Positions 1 to 8,748 of a DNA stretch of 35,072 nt are shown piece by piece. Origin of the DNA: Marinilabiliaceae bacterium (lineage in GTDB: Bacteria; Bacteroidota; Bacteroidia; Bacteroidales; Marinilabiliaceae); the NCBI GenBank assembly GCA_021443545.1, contig JABUTU010000089.1:1-35072 (forward strand), read 5' to 3'. Position 1 is the first letter of the stretch; each line of letters starts with the position of its first letter. Under the pieces are notes generated by a model. That model was not told the origin of the DNA and did no database searches. It saw only the letters and a list, made by a program, of their open reading frames with translations. Made by a program: the position numbers and the translations under genes.

Positions 1-11
1 AGTCTCTTCAT
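1..11 (-). CDS. 5' end of a minus-strand gene running off the left edge
   Basis: A minus-strand ATG at 11-9 opens a frame reading M-K-R-L before the window ends. It is supported by a good upstream promoter (96-127) and by the A-rich leader just before the ATG, which resembles the leaders of the GH105 gene and the ubiquitin-like gene. Only four codons are visible, so the product is unknown. It lies downstream of the histidine kinase on the same strand. Confidence 0.4.
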
Positions 12-95
12 GATAATTGTTTTTTATAGTTGTTGAGTTCAGTAAACATACTCTCATCGTCCGAACCCATTATACGAGGAGAGCTTTAGGTGCCA

Positions 96-127
96 CAAAG
101 ATAGTAAGAGGAAGTTATAAAAAACAA
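96..127 (-). promoter_or_regulatory. Bacteroidetes-type promoter for the gene starting at position 11
   Basis: On the minus strand a TTG (127-125), a 21-base spacer and TATCTTTG (103-96) fit the Bacteroidetes -33/-7 pattern TTTG...TAnnTTTG. Transcription would begin near 89, giving a 5' leader of about 80 bases. It lies between the octamer array and the start codon, so the array would be upstream of this promoter, not in its leader. Confidence 0.5.
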
Positions 128-182
128 GAGGTGGGTATCATTTTTGGGGAGAAAAGCAGTATTGTTGATTTTTGTTATATTA

Positions 183-310
183 TATTACGGTATTACGGTA
201 TTACGGTATTATGGTATTACGGTATTACGGTATTACGGTATTTCGGTATTTCGATATTACGGTATTACGGTATTACGGTATTACGGTATTACGATATTTT
301 GATATTATCG
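183..310. repeat. Octamer tandem repeat array 1 (TATTACGG, about 16 copies)
   Basis: Sixteen head-to-tail 8-base units fill 128 bases. The consensus is TATTACGG, with variants such as TATTATGG, TATTTCGG, TATTTCGA and TATTTTGA, the last units being the most diverged. The array ends nine bases from the histidine-kinase stop codon. Read in the direction of the next gene (minus strand) the unit is CCGTAATA. It belongs to the same loose family as the arrays near 6.7, 26.5 and 29.1 kb. Confidence 0.95.
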
Positions 311-318
311 TTAAGTTT

Positions 319-3300
319 TTACCCTTGTGGGAGGGTGATGGTGAATGATGTGCCTTCGTTCTCCTTGCTGGTGAAGGAGATATGACCGCCAGCGTCGAGG
401 ATTATCTTATTGACGATGGCGAGACCGAGTCCCATACCAGTTGACTTGGTGGTGAAGTTTGGCTTGAAGATATTCTCCTTTATATCGTTTGGGATTCCCT
501 TTCCATTGTCGCTGATGACGATTACAATCACGTTGTCGTTGGTTGAGATATGCGTCATGATGTCGACCACCTCCTGGTCGTTGCGACGTGCCTGCTGGGC
601 GTTCTTGAGAAGGTTATTGAAGACACTGGTCAGCTGGTCAGCATTTATCATTGCGTAGGCGTCATTGGTCTCTCTACGGAGGCGAATGTTGAGGTCGGGC
701 TCGCGCGAGAAGAGCGATACGGATGTCTCGAGGCGGTCGACGACATTGACGCGCGAAGCCTCGCCGTTGGGAGTCTTGGCGAGGGCGGAGAACTGCGTTG
801 CGGTGTGAGCCAACTGGTCGATTTGGTCGATGAGAGTCTTGCTGATACGGCGTATGAAGGCATCGAAGTCCTCACGCCGCTCGTCCCACGACTTAAGGAG
901 GTATTGGACGCTGAGTTTCATAGGCGTCAGAGGGTTTTTGATTTCGTGAGCTATCTGACGTGCCATATTACGCCATGTTGACTCGCGTTCGGATGCAGCC
1001 AGCTTTTGGGCGCTACTCTCCAGCTCATCGAGCATTCTGTTGTATTCGCCGACGAGCTGACCAATCTCGTCGTTATGGGGGTATGACAGTTTCTCGTTTC
1101 GTTTACGTAGGTCGACATGTTGCAATCCGCTTCGCAGGCGCATGAGAGGTTTGGTGATGCTTGAGGCGAGGAAGTAAGAGGCGAGGATGGAGAGGAGGAT
1201 GATAATCATATAGAGGTTAGTCATAGGTCGGAGAGTCGATATGATCTCGATTCTCTGAGCCTTGAGGTCCTCGAAATAGGGAATATTGATATATGCGGCC
1301 ACCTCGTCGCTACCGGGTTGTCGTATGGGTGCATATATGGAGTAGAATGAGAGTTTTCCGATTTGTTCTTGTTGGAATACCTCGTCGGTATTGTTCTGTT
1401 GGAGAGTTGTGAGAGCCATATCGTCGATGAGAGGCGACTTGATGCTATTGATGAATAGTTCGCGGCGAGAAGTCCCGATGAGAGTTCCCTTTGGAGAGTA
1501 GAGATGAGCGTCTTCGGTATAGTGGTCAGCCAGCTGTTGCATGAGGTTATCCATATCCGTCGGGCTTGTATTGGCGTAGAAAGCGCGGCTGAGCTCCTTG
1601 GTCATGCTTGAGAGCGTTGATGCCATGCGGGAGCGGCTTGCCGTCTCGAGGCGGTTGACCGACTGGAAGCTGGCTATGATGCAGAAAAGTATGAAGAGGA
1701 CGAGCGAGAGAGTGATGAAGGCGCTCTGCATACGTTCGTGAATGGACATATCGACGTATATGATGCGCATAGCATGACGGCCGATGTAGAGCAGGGTTGT
1801 CATGATGGTCAGCATAGCGATTAAGAGATATGAGTAGTTGGCTAAGAGTTGGTTAGGGGTCATGGTGGGGTAGGAGAGGAGGATAGTCTGACCGTTCTGA
1901 ACGCGGTTGATGAGGTGGCAATGGTTGTTTTGCAGAACCTCGAAGCGTGCTATGCTGTCGGGCTCTATTCCTTCGTTTGTGGGCAGGTCGGCGGAGCGTC
2001 GTGGATACTGATATGAGCCGAAGTGAGTTGACAGGATATTATCGTAATACTTAGCATACGAATATCCCTTGAGTTGCTTATGGTTGTTGATTCGGTCGCG
2101 TTTATTGACGAGCAGTTCGGGGTAACCGGTCTCGGCAGAGTTTTCATGAGCATTGAGTTCGAGGTAGAGACGTTCAGCCTGTTGTGTCATGGGGTTGAAG
2201 AAACGGAGCAGACCGAAATAGCTTGCCAGTCCGTCGTTGTCGTAGAGACAATAGAAGTTACTGCCGTGAGCGATGCGTGAGCCGTAGGTCTCAATCATCC
2301 CGTTGAAGTATTCATAGCAGTTATACTCCAGTCCGTCGTTAGTCAGCTGAATGAAGCTGTTAGGTCCGTGGCAGGGAATAATCTGCAGGTCGTAGCGCGA
2401 GAAATAGCCATCGAAATACTGTGTGCGCAGGTAGGTGTAGAGCTCTGTTTCGCTCTCGAGCGAGAGAGTTCCGGAGAGAACCATACGAGATAGGAGGCTA
2501 TCGACGCGGAGTTGAGGCTCCATCTTGACGATGAGTTGTTCGGCGATGGGGTCGTCTTCGCGCATCAGTTCGAATGTGAGGTTATTCATCAGCAGTTCTC
2601 TGTTCTGATGCTCCTTATCGTTATTGAGCATAGTGAGACGGAAGAGAATGAAGAGAGCCGATGCGAACATAAACCATACGTAGCTACTGAAGTGCATGCC
2701 GTGTTCGTGGTGGCGCTTGGAGTAGAAGACGATGATATTAGAGAAGAGGAAACCGATTGTCAGCGAGTGGGAGAAGATATCGGAGAAGATATCGATGGGA
2801 AGAATGAGGAGCGCTGTGAGGGGCAAGAGGACGTTGAGGAAGACTCTCCATGATATGGCATTATAAGTTCGTCGATAGACACCTTCGAGGGCGATGATGT
2901 AGCACATCCAGAGCAGCGTTATGATGATAGTCTTGATGAGAGATGTGGCGGAGACATCGATGCTATCGACGTAGAGCATCAGGTCGGCTGAGTGGTAGAC
3001 CATGATGTTAATCACCCAGTTGATGGCGATGAAGATGGCCGTTAGGATGAAGATTCCGAGAAGCAGGTAGTATCTGTCGTTTTGGAATATGGGGAGGCGT
3101 TGGCGGAGCGTTGTGCTATCGACATATTGGCATGCCATGATGCACCAAAGCATAAAGAGAATTATGCCGAGACCGAGGAATGCGAGCGACGGGACGAGGG
3201 AGCTGTAGGCGAAGGTCTGAGGAGAGAAGAGAGATAGTTGATTGCTTCCGAGGGGAATGGTGCTCATTGACGCCCATACATAGACGAGGAGGCATATAGG

Positions 3301-4047
3301 CAGAGCGATGAGGACAGCCCTGTTGCCTCCGATGGAAGTTGCTATATGACGAGTCGTAAGCCATATCATGACAAGCGCAGCCATAAGCCATGCCGAGAGG
3401 CATATGAGCTGCAGGAAAGAGGTCAGGGCAAGAGTCTCGCTTGAGAGAGTGGGGAGGTTATTGCGTATGCTGAAGAGACGATGGCCGTTGCTGTCGTTGA
3501 CATCCGTCAGAGTTGTATCATTAGGCGAGGCGTTGAGGATGATACTGCAACGACTCGACATGTCGAATGATTCATGCCATTCGTTCTGCAGATACTCATT
3601 GTCGAAGGGATAGTGTTGTTTGATTCTGAGGAGCACGAAGAGGTGGTCGCCGAGGTGAGGAGCGTCAGCCGACTGCTTATAGTACCACCCGTTATCGCTT
3701 CGGAAGATAGAGCTTTGTCGCTGTAGATAACGATAATCCGTCTTGGGAAGTTCGGCATTTGTCCATGCCACGAGCTGATTGCCGCGGAAGAAGTATATTT
3801 CGTATGGTGAGTGGTTAGTCCGAGAGTATTCCGAGAGGAGAAGTTGAATGCTGTCGGTGGGAGTTGGCTCCAAGAGACATGTCAGGTCGTCGATGGTGTT
3901 GCTGATAGCCTTTTCGTGATGATTCATGATGAGCTCAACATGGCTGACGCTGACCTTAGCCATATTATCGGGAGCGAATCGCGCGAGCCATTCGTTTAGG
4001 CTCCATGCTATCAGGGCGAATATAAACAGACCGACGATTTTTTTCAT
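319..4047 (-). CDS. Large multi-pass sensor histidine kinase
   Basis: This is a 1242-residue membrane sensor kinase. The C-terminal part is canonical: a membrane helix ending in LASSITKPL, a HAMP linker, an H-box [11 protein letters not shown] with the phospho-acceptor His near residue 1033, an N-box [10 protein letters not shown], then [16 protein letters not shown] and [11 protein letters not shown]-lid motifs. The H-box and N-box resemble the NtrY branch. The N-terminal two thirds hold one helix at residues 4-22, an extracytoplasmic segment, a cluster of about seven helices (roughly 210-430), a second extracytoplasmic region and further helices near 740-805. No response regulator is visible, though one could lie to the left. 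It starts five bases after the FAH gene, so it is probably co-transcribed with it. The ligand is unknown. The kinase assignment is firm; the helix positions are estimates. Confidence 0.93.
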   Translation of the reverse strand: MKKIVGLFIFALIAWSLNEWLARFAPDNMAKVSVSHVELIMNHHEKAISNTIDDLTCLLEPTPTDSIQLLLSEYSRTNHSPYEIYFFRGNQLVAWTNAELPKTDYRYLQRQSSIFRSDNGWYYKQSADAPHLGDHLFVLLRIKQHYPFDNEYLQNEWHESFDMSSRCSIILNASPNDTTLTDVNDSNGHRLFSIRNNLPTLSSETLALTSFLQLICLSAWLMAALVMIWLTTRHIATSIGGNRAVLIALPICLLVYVWASMSTIPLGSNQLSLFSPQTFAYSSLVPSLAFLGLGIILFMLWCIMACQYVDSTTLRQRLPIFQNDRYYLLLGIFILTAIFIAINWVINIMVYHSADLMLYVDSIDVSATSLIKTIIITLLWMCYIIALEGVYRRTYNAISWRVFLNVLLPLTALLILPIDIFSDIFSHSLTIGFLFSNIIVFYSKRHHEHGMHFSSYVWFMFASALFILFRLTMLNNDKEHQNRELLMNNLTFELMREDDPIAEQLIVKMEPQLRVDSLLSRMVLSGTLSLESETELYTYLRTQYFDGYFSRYDLQIIPCHGPNSFIQLTNDGLEYNCYEYFNGMIETYGSRIAHGSNFYCLYDNDGLASYFGLLRFFNPMTQQAERLYLELNAHENSAETGYPELLVNKRDRINNHKQLKGYSYAKYYDNILSTHFGSYQYPRRSADLPTNEGIEPDSIARFEVLQNNHCHLINRVQNGQTILLSYPTMTPNQLLANYSYLLIAMLTIMTTLLYIGRHAMRIIYVDMSIHERMQSAFITLSLVLFILFCIIASFQSVNRLETASRSRMASTLSSMTKELSRAFYANTSPTDMDNLMQQLADHYTEDAHLYSPKGTLIGTSRRELFINSIKSPLIDDMALTTLQQNNTDEVFQQEQIGKLSFYSIYAPIRQPGSDEVAAYINIPYFEDLKAQRIEIISTLRPMTNLYMIIILLSILASYFLASSITKPLMRLRSGLQHVDLRKRNEKLSYPHNDEIGQLVGEYNRMLDELESSAQKLAASERESTWRNMARQIAHEIKNPLTPMKLSVQYLLKSWDERREDFDAFIRRISKTLIDQIDQLAHTATQFSALAKTPNGEASRVNVVDRLETSVSLFSREPDLNIRLRRETNDAYAMINADQLTSVFNNLLKNAQQARRNDQEVVDIMTHISTNDNVIVIVISDNGKGIPNDIKENIFKPNFTTKSTGMGLGLAIVNKIILDAGGHISFTSKENEGTSFTITLPQG

Positions 4048-4052
4048 AATAT

Positions 4053-4670
4053 TCAGCGCACTTTGACGTTCAGAATCTCTTCGTCCTTGAGAAACCCTTT
4101 CAGGTTATCACCAATCCTAACCTGCCCTACGCCAGCTGGAGTTCCGGTGAAGATGAGGTCGCCCGTCTTAAGGGTGAAGAAACGAGATACATACTCAATA
4201 ATCTCATCGACGCTCCATAGCATATCGGCGGTGTGACCGTTCTGACGTGTTTCGCCGTTAATCTCCAGTCGGAAATGAAGATTTTGGATATCGCCTAATG
4301 AATCTTTGTTGAGCCATCTGTCGCATATAGCTGCTGAGCCGTCGAAAGCCTTGCAGCACTCCCAGGGCTTACCCTCAGCTGAGAGTCGACGCTGCAGGTC
4401 GCGAGCTGTGAAGTCGATTCCGAGCCCCACCTCCTGGTAGTAGCGATGGGCGAACTTACGGTCGATGTAGCGTCCGAGCTTACAAATCTTGACCACCAGC
4501 TCAGTCTCGTACTCCCACTCATTAGCCCAGTCAGCCGGGAAGAAGGGGTTACCCCCGCGGAGCAGAGCCGAGTCGGGTTTCATAAAGATGACGGGCTCGG
4601 CAGGGCGTTCGATGAGTTGCAGTTCGTCGGTATGTTTACCGTAGTTAAAACCAATGCAGATAATTTTCAT
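4053..4670 (-). CDS. Fumarylacetoacetate hydrolase (FAH) family protein
   Basis: A 205-residue single-domain FAH-fold protein. The family (FAHD1-like acylpyruvases, oxaloacetate decarboxylases, 2-hydroxyhepta-diene-dioate isomerases) cleaves or isomerises 2-oxo acids using a bound divalent metal. Visible signatures are the N-terminal ICIGFNYGKH, FMKPDSALL, the metal-ligand pair Glu55/Glu57 in YETELVV, GIDFTARDLQ, and the C-terminal LKTGDLIFTGTPAGVG. The length fits FAHD1-type proteins. The ATG overlaps the end of the upstream exonuclease by four bases (ATGA type), indicating translational coupling, and the histidine kinase follows five bases later. The exact substrate cannot be read from sequence. 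Nothing ties it firmly to the pectin genes. Confidence 0.88.
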   Translation of the reverse strand: MKIICIGFNYGKHTDELQLIERPAEPVIFMKPDSALLRGGNPFFPADWANEWEYETELVVKICKLGRYIDRKFAHRYYQEVGLGIDFTARDLQRRLSAEGKPWECCKAFDGSAAICDRWLNKDSLGDIQNLHFRLEINGETRQNGHTADMLWSVDEIIEYVSRFFTLKTGDLIFTGTPAGVGQVRIGDNLKGFLKDEEILNVKVR

Positions 4671-5428
4671 CTCTTCATGCTCAGTTTGATATTCGTCAAG
4701 ACGCGTTTTGTATCGCTTGGGAAGTCATTATTCATCATCCAACCGTAGAAGCCTGGAGCCTCCTTGAGAATATCGGTGACGAGGCGACCCTTGTATTGAC
4801 CGAAGTTGAAGATAATCTCATCCTTATCGTTGTAGACGAAACGTCCGGCGTAGTCGACGACCCTTTTCATCTGAGAGAATTCGGCTAATTCCCTTATGTT
4901 AAGATATTTGAGTTGGTCGTAGCGTTTGATCTGAGCCATCAGCACGTCGCATGTAGCGGATGCATCAGCGAGAGCAGTGTGGGCATCTTCGAGGTCCCTA
5001 CCGCAGTAGAAACGGTAGGCAGCGCTGAGGGTGCGTGGTTCCATCTTATGGTAGATATTCTGGGCATCGATATGGTATATCTTATGCAGGTCGATATCCG
5101 CTTCGGCGCGTGCCAGCTCTTCGGCAAGCATAGGGACGTCGAAATGGCTACTGTTGTAACCGCATACATCGCATCCCGACATGATTTCGACGATGCGGTG
5201 CGACATTTCGCGGAATGTCGGTTTATCCTTGACGTCGTCATCGTTTATATGATGAATAGCAGTGACGTCGTCAGGGATATGAATCTCTGGGTTAAAGAGG
5301 AATCGGAACTCCTCGCGCTTGTCGTCGGGGTGGAGTTTGACGATGGCAAGCTCCACGATGCGGTCTTTGATAGGGTTGAGACCAGTCGACTCGATGTCGA
5401 AGAATACAAGAGGTCGGTTTAGAATCAT
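4667..5428 (-). CDS. DnaQ-like 3'-5' exonuclease (DEDDh)
   Basis: A 253-residue RNase-T/DnaQ superfamily exonuclease. Exo I is FFDIESTGL with Asp11 and Glu13; Exo II is GYNSSHFDVPML with the catalytic Asp; Exo III is DAHTALADA, giving His and Asp and placing it in the DEDDh class. The exonuclease domain covers about residues 5-170; the remaining 80 or so residues (FNFGQYKGR, FYGWMMNNDF) resemble the short C-terminal module often seen on Bacteroidetes DnaQ-like proteins. It could act in repair or as a proofreading-type nuclease; the substrate is not determinable. It starts nine bases after the GH105 gene ends, so it is likely in the same transcript. Confidence 0.88.
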   Translation of the reverse strand: MILNRPLVFFDIESTGLNPIKDRIVELAIVKLHPDDKREEFRFLFNPEIHIPDDVTAIHHINDDDVKDKPTFREMSHRIVEIMSGCDVCGYNSSHFDVPMLAEELARAEADIDLHKIYHIDAQNIYHKMEPRTLSAAYRFYCGRDLEDAHTALADASATCDVLMAQIKRYDQLKYLNIRELAEFSQMKRVVDYAGRFVYNDKDEIIFNFGQYKGRLVTDILKEAPGFYGWMMNNDFPSDTKRVLTNIKLSMKR

Positions 5429-5437
5429 TGTTATTTA

Positions 5438-6607
5438 TTATTTAGCCAGATCCATCTCGAGAGATGCGAGGATGAATGGTCCGATGACCTTAGGGTCGTT
5501 ATTACGTATTGGTTCGCTTATGTAGTATTCGAACGAGCCATCGCGCATGTTCTTACCGCCGAGACCGGCCACAGAGCAGCAGTCGGTGATGGTTGTCATT
5601 CCGCCCTCATCCTCTTCGATGAATTTATTGAGGAATTGTTGGTAAGCCTCTTTGCCTATGGTAGCGAAGCTCTCAGGAAGTAGTCCGAGTCGAGCTCCCT
5701 TGAGGAAAGCGTATATGAACATAGCGGAGCATGACGACTCGATGTAGTTGCCGTCGTAACCTGGGCAGTCGAGCACCTGATACCACAGGCCAGTCTCTTC
5801 GTCGCGAACGGAGAGTAGAGCCTCTGCGAGGTTATTGAAGATGGTGAGGACATCCGCGCGGCCCTGCACTGTGTCGTTGACAATTTCGAGGACATCTGCC
5901 ATTGCCATCATATACCATCCGTTTGCGCGGCCCCATGCGTGTTGGCTCTGACCGGTGATGCTATCGGCCCAGCACATTGAGCGGCTCTCATCCCAGCCGT
6001 GACGGTAGAGACTGGTACCGGTGTCGTAGGTATGGTTACCGACGATGATGAACTGACGCATGATATCCCATCCGACATTCTCGTTGTTGCGTTCAGCCCA
6101 CTGAGCCACGAATGGTGCGCCCATATATAGGCCATCGAGCCACATTTGGTGTTCGTAGACCTTCTTATGCCACCATCCGCCCTCGGCAGTGCGAGGATGC
6201 GAGCGCATCTGCGAGCGAAGCGTGTCGGCAGCGATGCGGAAGCGCTCCTCACCCGTCTCGTCATACAGGTCGAAGAGGAGTTTGCCGGCATTGACATTAT
6301 CGATGTTGTACTCGTCGAGTTCGTATCCGTAGATGATGCCCTTCTCGTCGATGAGCGAGTCGGCATAGGCATAGACATAATCAGCCATTTCGCGGTCGCC
6401 CGTATAGTGAGCAAGCTTCAGCATGGCATAGAGCTGGAGTCCAGAACTGTAGTTCCAGCGAGGGACAGGGCGGAAGTCGAGGTTGACGGAGTTAGGAGTG
6501 CGTATCATCTCGCATTTAGCAAGCTGCGAGGCCACTTTGATCTCCTCACTCTGAGAGCACCCCGTGAGAAAAAGGGCTGTAAGAAGTATTAATGATATGA
6601 GTCTCAT
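5438..6607 (-). CDS. GH105 unsaturated rhamnogalacturonyl/galacturonyl hydrolase, lipoprotein
   Basis: A 389-residue glycoside hydrolase of the YteR/YesR type. These enzymes hydrate the 4,5-double bond that pectate or rhamnogalacturonan lyases leave on the non-reducing end and so release 5-keto-4-deoxyuronate. The expected (alpha/alpha)6-barrel signatures are present: LDEYNIDNVNAGK, HQMWLDGLYMGAPF with the candidate catalytic Asp158, HGWDES, and WGRANGWY. The N-terminus is a lipoprotein signal with lipobox LTGC (Cys17), which places the enzyme in a membrane facing the periplasm or surface. It follows the pectin methylesterase but is separated from it by a 294-base repeat array. Its product would feed KduI and KduD encoded 15 kb away. 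The family call is strong; the precise oligosaccharide is uncertain. Confidence 0.9.
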   Translation of the reverse strand: MRLISLILLTALFLTGCSQSEEIKVASQLAKCEMIRTPNSVNLDFRPVPRWNYSSGLQLYAMLKLAHYTGDREMADYVYAYADSLIDEKGIIYGYELDEYNIDNVNAGKLLFDLYDETGEERFRIAADTLRSQMRSHPRTAEGGWWHKKVYEHQMWLDGLYMGAPFVAQWAERNNENVGWDIMRQFIIVGNHTYDTGTSLYRHGWDESRSMCWADSITGQSQHAWGRANGWYMMAMADVLEIVNDTVQGRADVLTIFNNLAEALLSVRDEETGLWYQVLDCPGYDGNYIESSCSAMFIYAFLKGARLGLLPESFATIGKEAYQQFLNKFIEEDEGGMTTITDCCSVAGLGGKNMRDGSFEYYISEPIRNNDPKVIGPFILASLEMDLAK

Positions 6608-6628
6608 GATTGTATAGATAATTGTTTT

Positions 6629-6892
6629 TTATATCGTTATTCGTTATTCGTTATATCGTTATTCGTTATTCGTTATTCGTTATTCGTTATATCGTTATTC
6701 GTTATATCGTTATATCGTTATATCGTTATTCGTTATATCGTTATATCGTTATTCGTTATATCGTTATTCGTTATTCGTTATTCGTTATATCGTTATTCGT
6801 TATTCGTTATATCGTTATTCGTTATTCGTTATATCGTTATTCTTTATTCGGTATATCGGTATATCGGTATATCGGTATATCGGTATTCGTTA
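6629..6892. repeat. Mixed 7/8-base tandem repeat array 2 (TTATTCG and TTATATCG)
   Basis: Nearly the whole spacer between the methylesterase stop and the GH105 start is a tandem array. From 6629 to about 6840 it alternates irregularly between the heptamer TTATTCG and the octamer TTATATCG (roughly 28 units). It then changes to about four GTATATCG octamers and a GTATTCG. Read with the genes (minus strand) it is A-rich, built of CGAATAA and CGATATAA. It has no coding potential beyond spurious open frames. Confidence 0.96.
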
Positions 6893-6901
6893 TTGTTATG
6901 G

Positions 6902-7855
6902 TTAATATGCTGGTGACCAAGAAGAGCCCTTGACCATAATCGAGTCGAGTATGATGGAGGCAGCCTCTTGTTCGGAGAGCGTTCTTGACCACTCGACGCG
7001 GAGGGTACGGTCGGCCCCCTCGCCAGTGCAGTTATACTCAGCGAAACGTGATGTCTTCTGGTTCTCGACACGTCCCCAGTTGTGCCATCCCTCGCCCGTG
7101 ATGCCCAAAGGCAGTTCGCAGTTCATGAAGATGACGGCGGCGTACTCGCGCCATGGACGACCGAGGTATACCTTATGAACGCCGTTGTCGACAGTGATAC
7201 GGCACTTGTTGAAGATATACCCGAAAGGCTCATGGGCTGGCGTTGAAGCAGCCGTTATGTAGGAGTCTGCCTTGCAGTGGATATGACACTCCTCCATCCA
7301 GACAGTGGCTGGGCCGAAGATGAAGTCGGTCGTTCCCTCGATATAGCACTTTTTGAAGTAGTGACGCACGCCGTTGGTGCCACCGTTGAAGAGCGTATCT
7401 TGATTACCGAGCAGACGCAGGTTGGCGAATTCGCATTTGTCGCCCTCGACATGTAGAGCGACGGCTTGTCCGATGCGACCGGCGGTGTTTTCTATTGTGA
7501 GGTTTTCCATTCGTATGCCGTCACCATCGATGCGGACGGTCGAAGTCTTGAATGTTCCCATATCGTTAAGAGAGGCGAAATCGCCGTATGAGATACGGAC
7601 GCCGTTTTTGCTCTCACCGATGATGGTGATGTCGCATTTATTGGCTGGGATGAGTAGCTTCTCGTTGTATGTGCCGTTACGGATGAAGATGGTTGTACGG
7701 GTCGGCTTATAGTCGCGCACAGCGTTGATGGCGTCCTGAATGGTTCGGAAGTCAGCCTTGCCGGACTGAGCTACCACGATATCGGGAGCGTTAGGCTGAG
7801 CCACGATGATGAGTTGGGAGAGAGAGAATAGGAGTAGTGTCGAGAGAAATCGCAT
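6902..7855 (-). CDS. Pectin methylesterase (CE8)
   Basis: A 317-residue right-handed beta-helix carbohydrate esterase that removes methyl groups from homogalacturonan, making it accessible to lyases. Family motifs are all present: GQAVALHVEGDKC with Gln130, GNQDTLF with Asp153 (acid/base), GTTDFIFG with Asp177 (nucleophile), and YLGRPWRE with Arg233 and Trp235. An N-terminal signal peptide (about residues 1-19, ending near VAQ) indicates export. The length is normal for a secreted single-domain bacterial enzyme. It begins 27 bases after the MORN-repeat gene and precedes the GH105 gene on the same strand. The two pectin enzymes sit inside a cluster that otherwise looks like housekeeping and DNA-metabolism genes. 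Confidence 0.94.
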   Translation of the reverse strand: MRFLSTLLLFSLSQLIIVAQPNAPDIVVAQSGKADFRTIQDAINAVRDYKPTRTTIFIRNGTYNEKLLIPANKCDITIIGESKNGVRISYGDFASLNDMGTFKTSTVRIDGDGIRMENLTIENTAGRIGQAVALHVEGDKCEFANLRLLGNQDTLFNGGTNGVRHYFKKCYIEGTTDFIFGPATVWMEECHIHCKADSYITAASTPAHEPFGYIFNKCRITVDNGVHKVYLGRPWREYAAVIFMNCELPLGITGEGWHNWGRVENQKTSRFAEYNCTGEGADRTLRVEWSRTLSEQEAASIILDSIMVKGSSWSPAY

Positions 7856-7882
7856 GGTTTAGATAGAGTTATTGTTGTATTA

Positions 7883-8743
7883 TTATTGTATGATTGTAGT
7901 TGCTGGGTCCTGGAGAGATCCTTTATGCTCTTCGTAGTATTGCATCTTGCGTTCCATTCGTTTCTGCACCTCGTCGGGGTTTGTCATATTTCCGTTATTG
8001 TCGAACGAGACGAAGAATGTCTCCTTAGCGAATTCGTCCCACATCTGCCATTTACCCACCTGATGGTCGTCAGCGTACTTACCGCATGCTGCGATCTTGC
8101 CCGTATCCTCGTTCCATACAGTGAATTTGCCGTCGAGTTTGCCATTCTTGTAGGTAGCCTCAGTATGTTTCTTGCCATTATGGAAGAATTCGTTCCATGC
8201 ACCATGAGCGATGCCATTCTGGTAGTTTATCGTCTCGCGTAGCTTGCCGTCGGAAAAGTAGTAGAACTGAGTTCCGTGGTATTCGCCGTTGACGTATGAT
8301 TCGTTGCCTATGACGACATCTTTATCGTTGTATATAATCCATTTGCCGACCTTTTTTTCGTTGACATACTGTCCCTTAGCCTCGATATTGCCCTTTTCGC
8401 CGTATAGGATAGCCTTGCAAGTGTCGTTGCCCTCGACATAGATTATTTCAGCCTCCTTCTTGCCGTTTTCAGCGAAGCGAGTGACCGTTCCGTGAGGCTT
8501 TCCATCGACGAAGAAGGCAGTGTAGGCGTAGTTGCCATTGGCGTATTTACGGCCCCATTCGCCTTGGCGGCGCCCCTGAGCATCGACCTTATTGGGTTTG
8601 TTGGGCTTATTGATGGTTGGGTTGGACAGCTTCTTTTGCTGGTCCTGAGGCGCTTTATTGCCAAAGAAATCGGTCTGAGCCTCGACTGACAGGGAGCAGC
8701 CGATGAGGAAGAGAAGAGAGATGATATGCAGAGAACGATTCAT
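7883..8743 (-). CDS. Secreted MORN-repeat (YwqK-type) protein
   Basis: A 286-residue exported protein with an N-terminal signal. A lipobox-like LIGC precedes a possible signal-peptidase-I site after VEA, so either lipoprotein or soluble processing is possible. From about residue 55 it consists of successive MORN-variant repeats of the form G(K/R)xxGxWxxYxxxGx, such as GRRQGEWGRKYANG, GKPHGTVTRF, KKVGKWIIYN, GEYHGTQFYY, GIAHGAWNEF, GKLDGKFTVW and HQVGKWQMWD. Such repeats form beta-hairpin surfaces and have no catalytic residues; the function in Bacteroidetes is not established. It begins five bases after xseA ends, so it is probably co-expressed with xseA. Confidence 0.85.
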   Translation of the reverse strand: MNRSLHIISLLFLIGCSLSVEAQTDFFGNKAPQDQQKKLSNPTINKPNKPNKVDAQGRRQGEWGRKYANGNYAYTAFFVDGKPHGTVTRFAENGKKEAEIIYVEGNDTCKAILYGEKGNIEAKGQYVNEKKVGKWIIYNDKDVVIGNESYVNGEYHGTQFYYFSDGKLRETINYQNGIAHGAWNEFFHNGKKHTEATYKNGKLDGKFTVWNEDTGKIAACGKYADDHQVGKWQMWDEFAKETFFVSFDNNGNMTNPDEVQKRMERKMQYYEEHKGSLQDPATTIIQ

Positions 8744-8748
8744 AATGA

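Noticed and set aside
17-385. 122-residue open frame with YYGITVLRYYGI-type periodicity
   Set aside because: It is the translation of octamer array 1 and reads antisense into the end of the histidine kinase; the periodic protein simply mirrors the 8-base repeat.
6622-6933. 103-residue open frame rich in IVIRYSL repeats
   Set aside because: It is a reading of array 2 between two genes on the other strand, with no independent coding signal.
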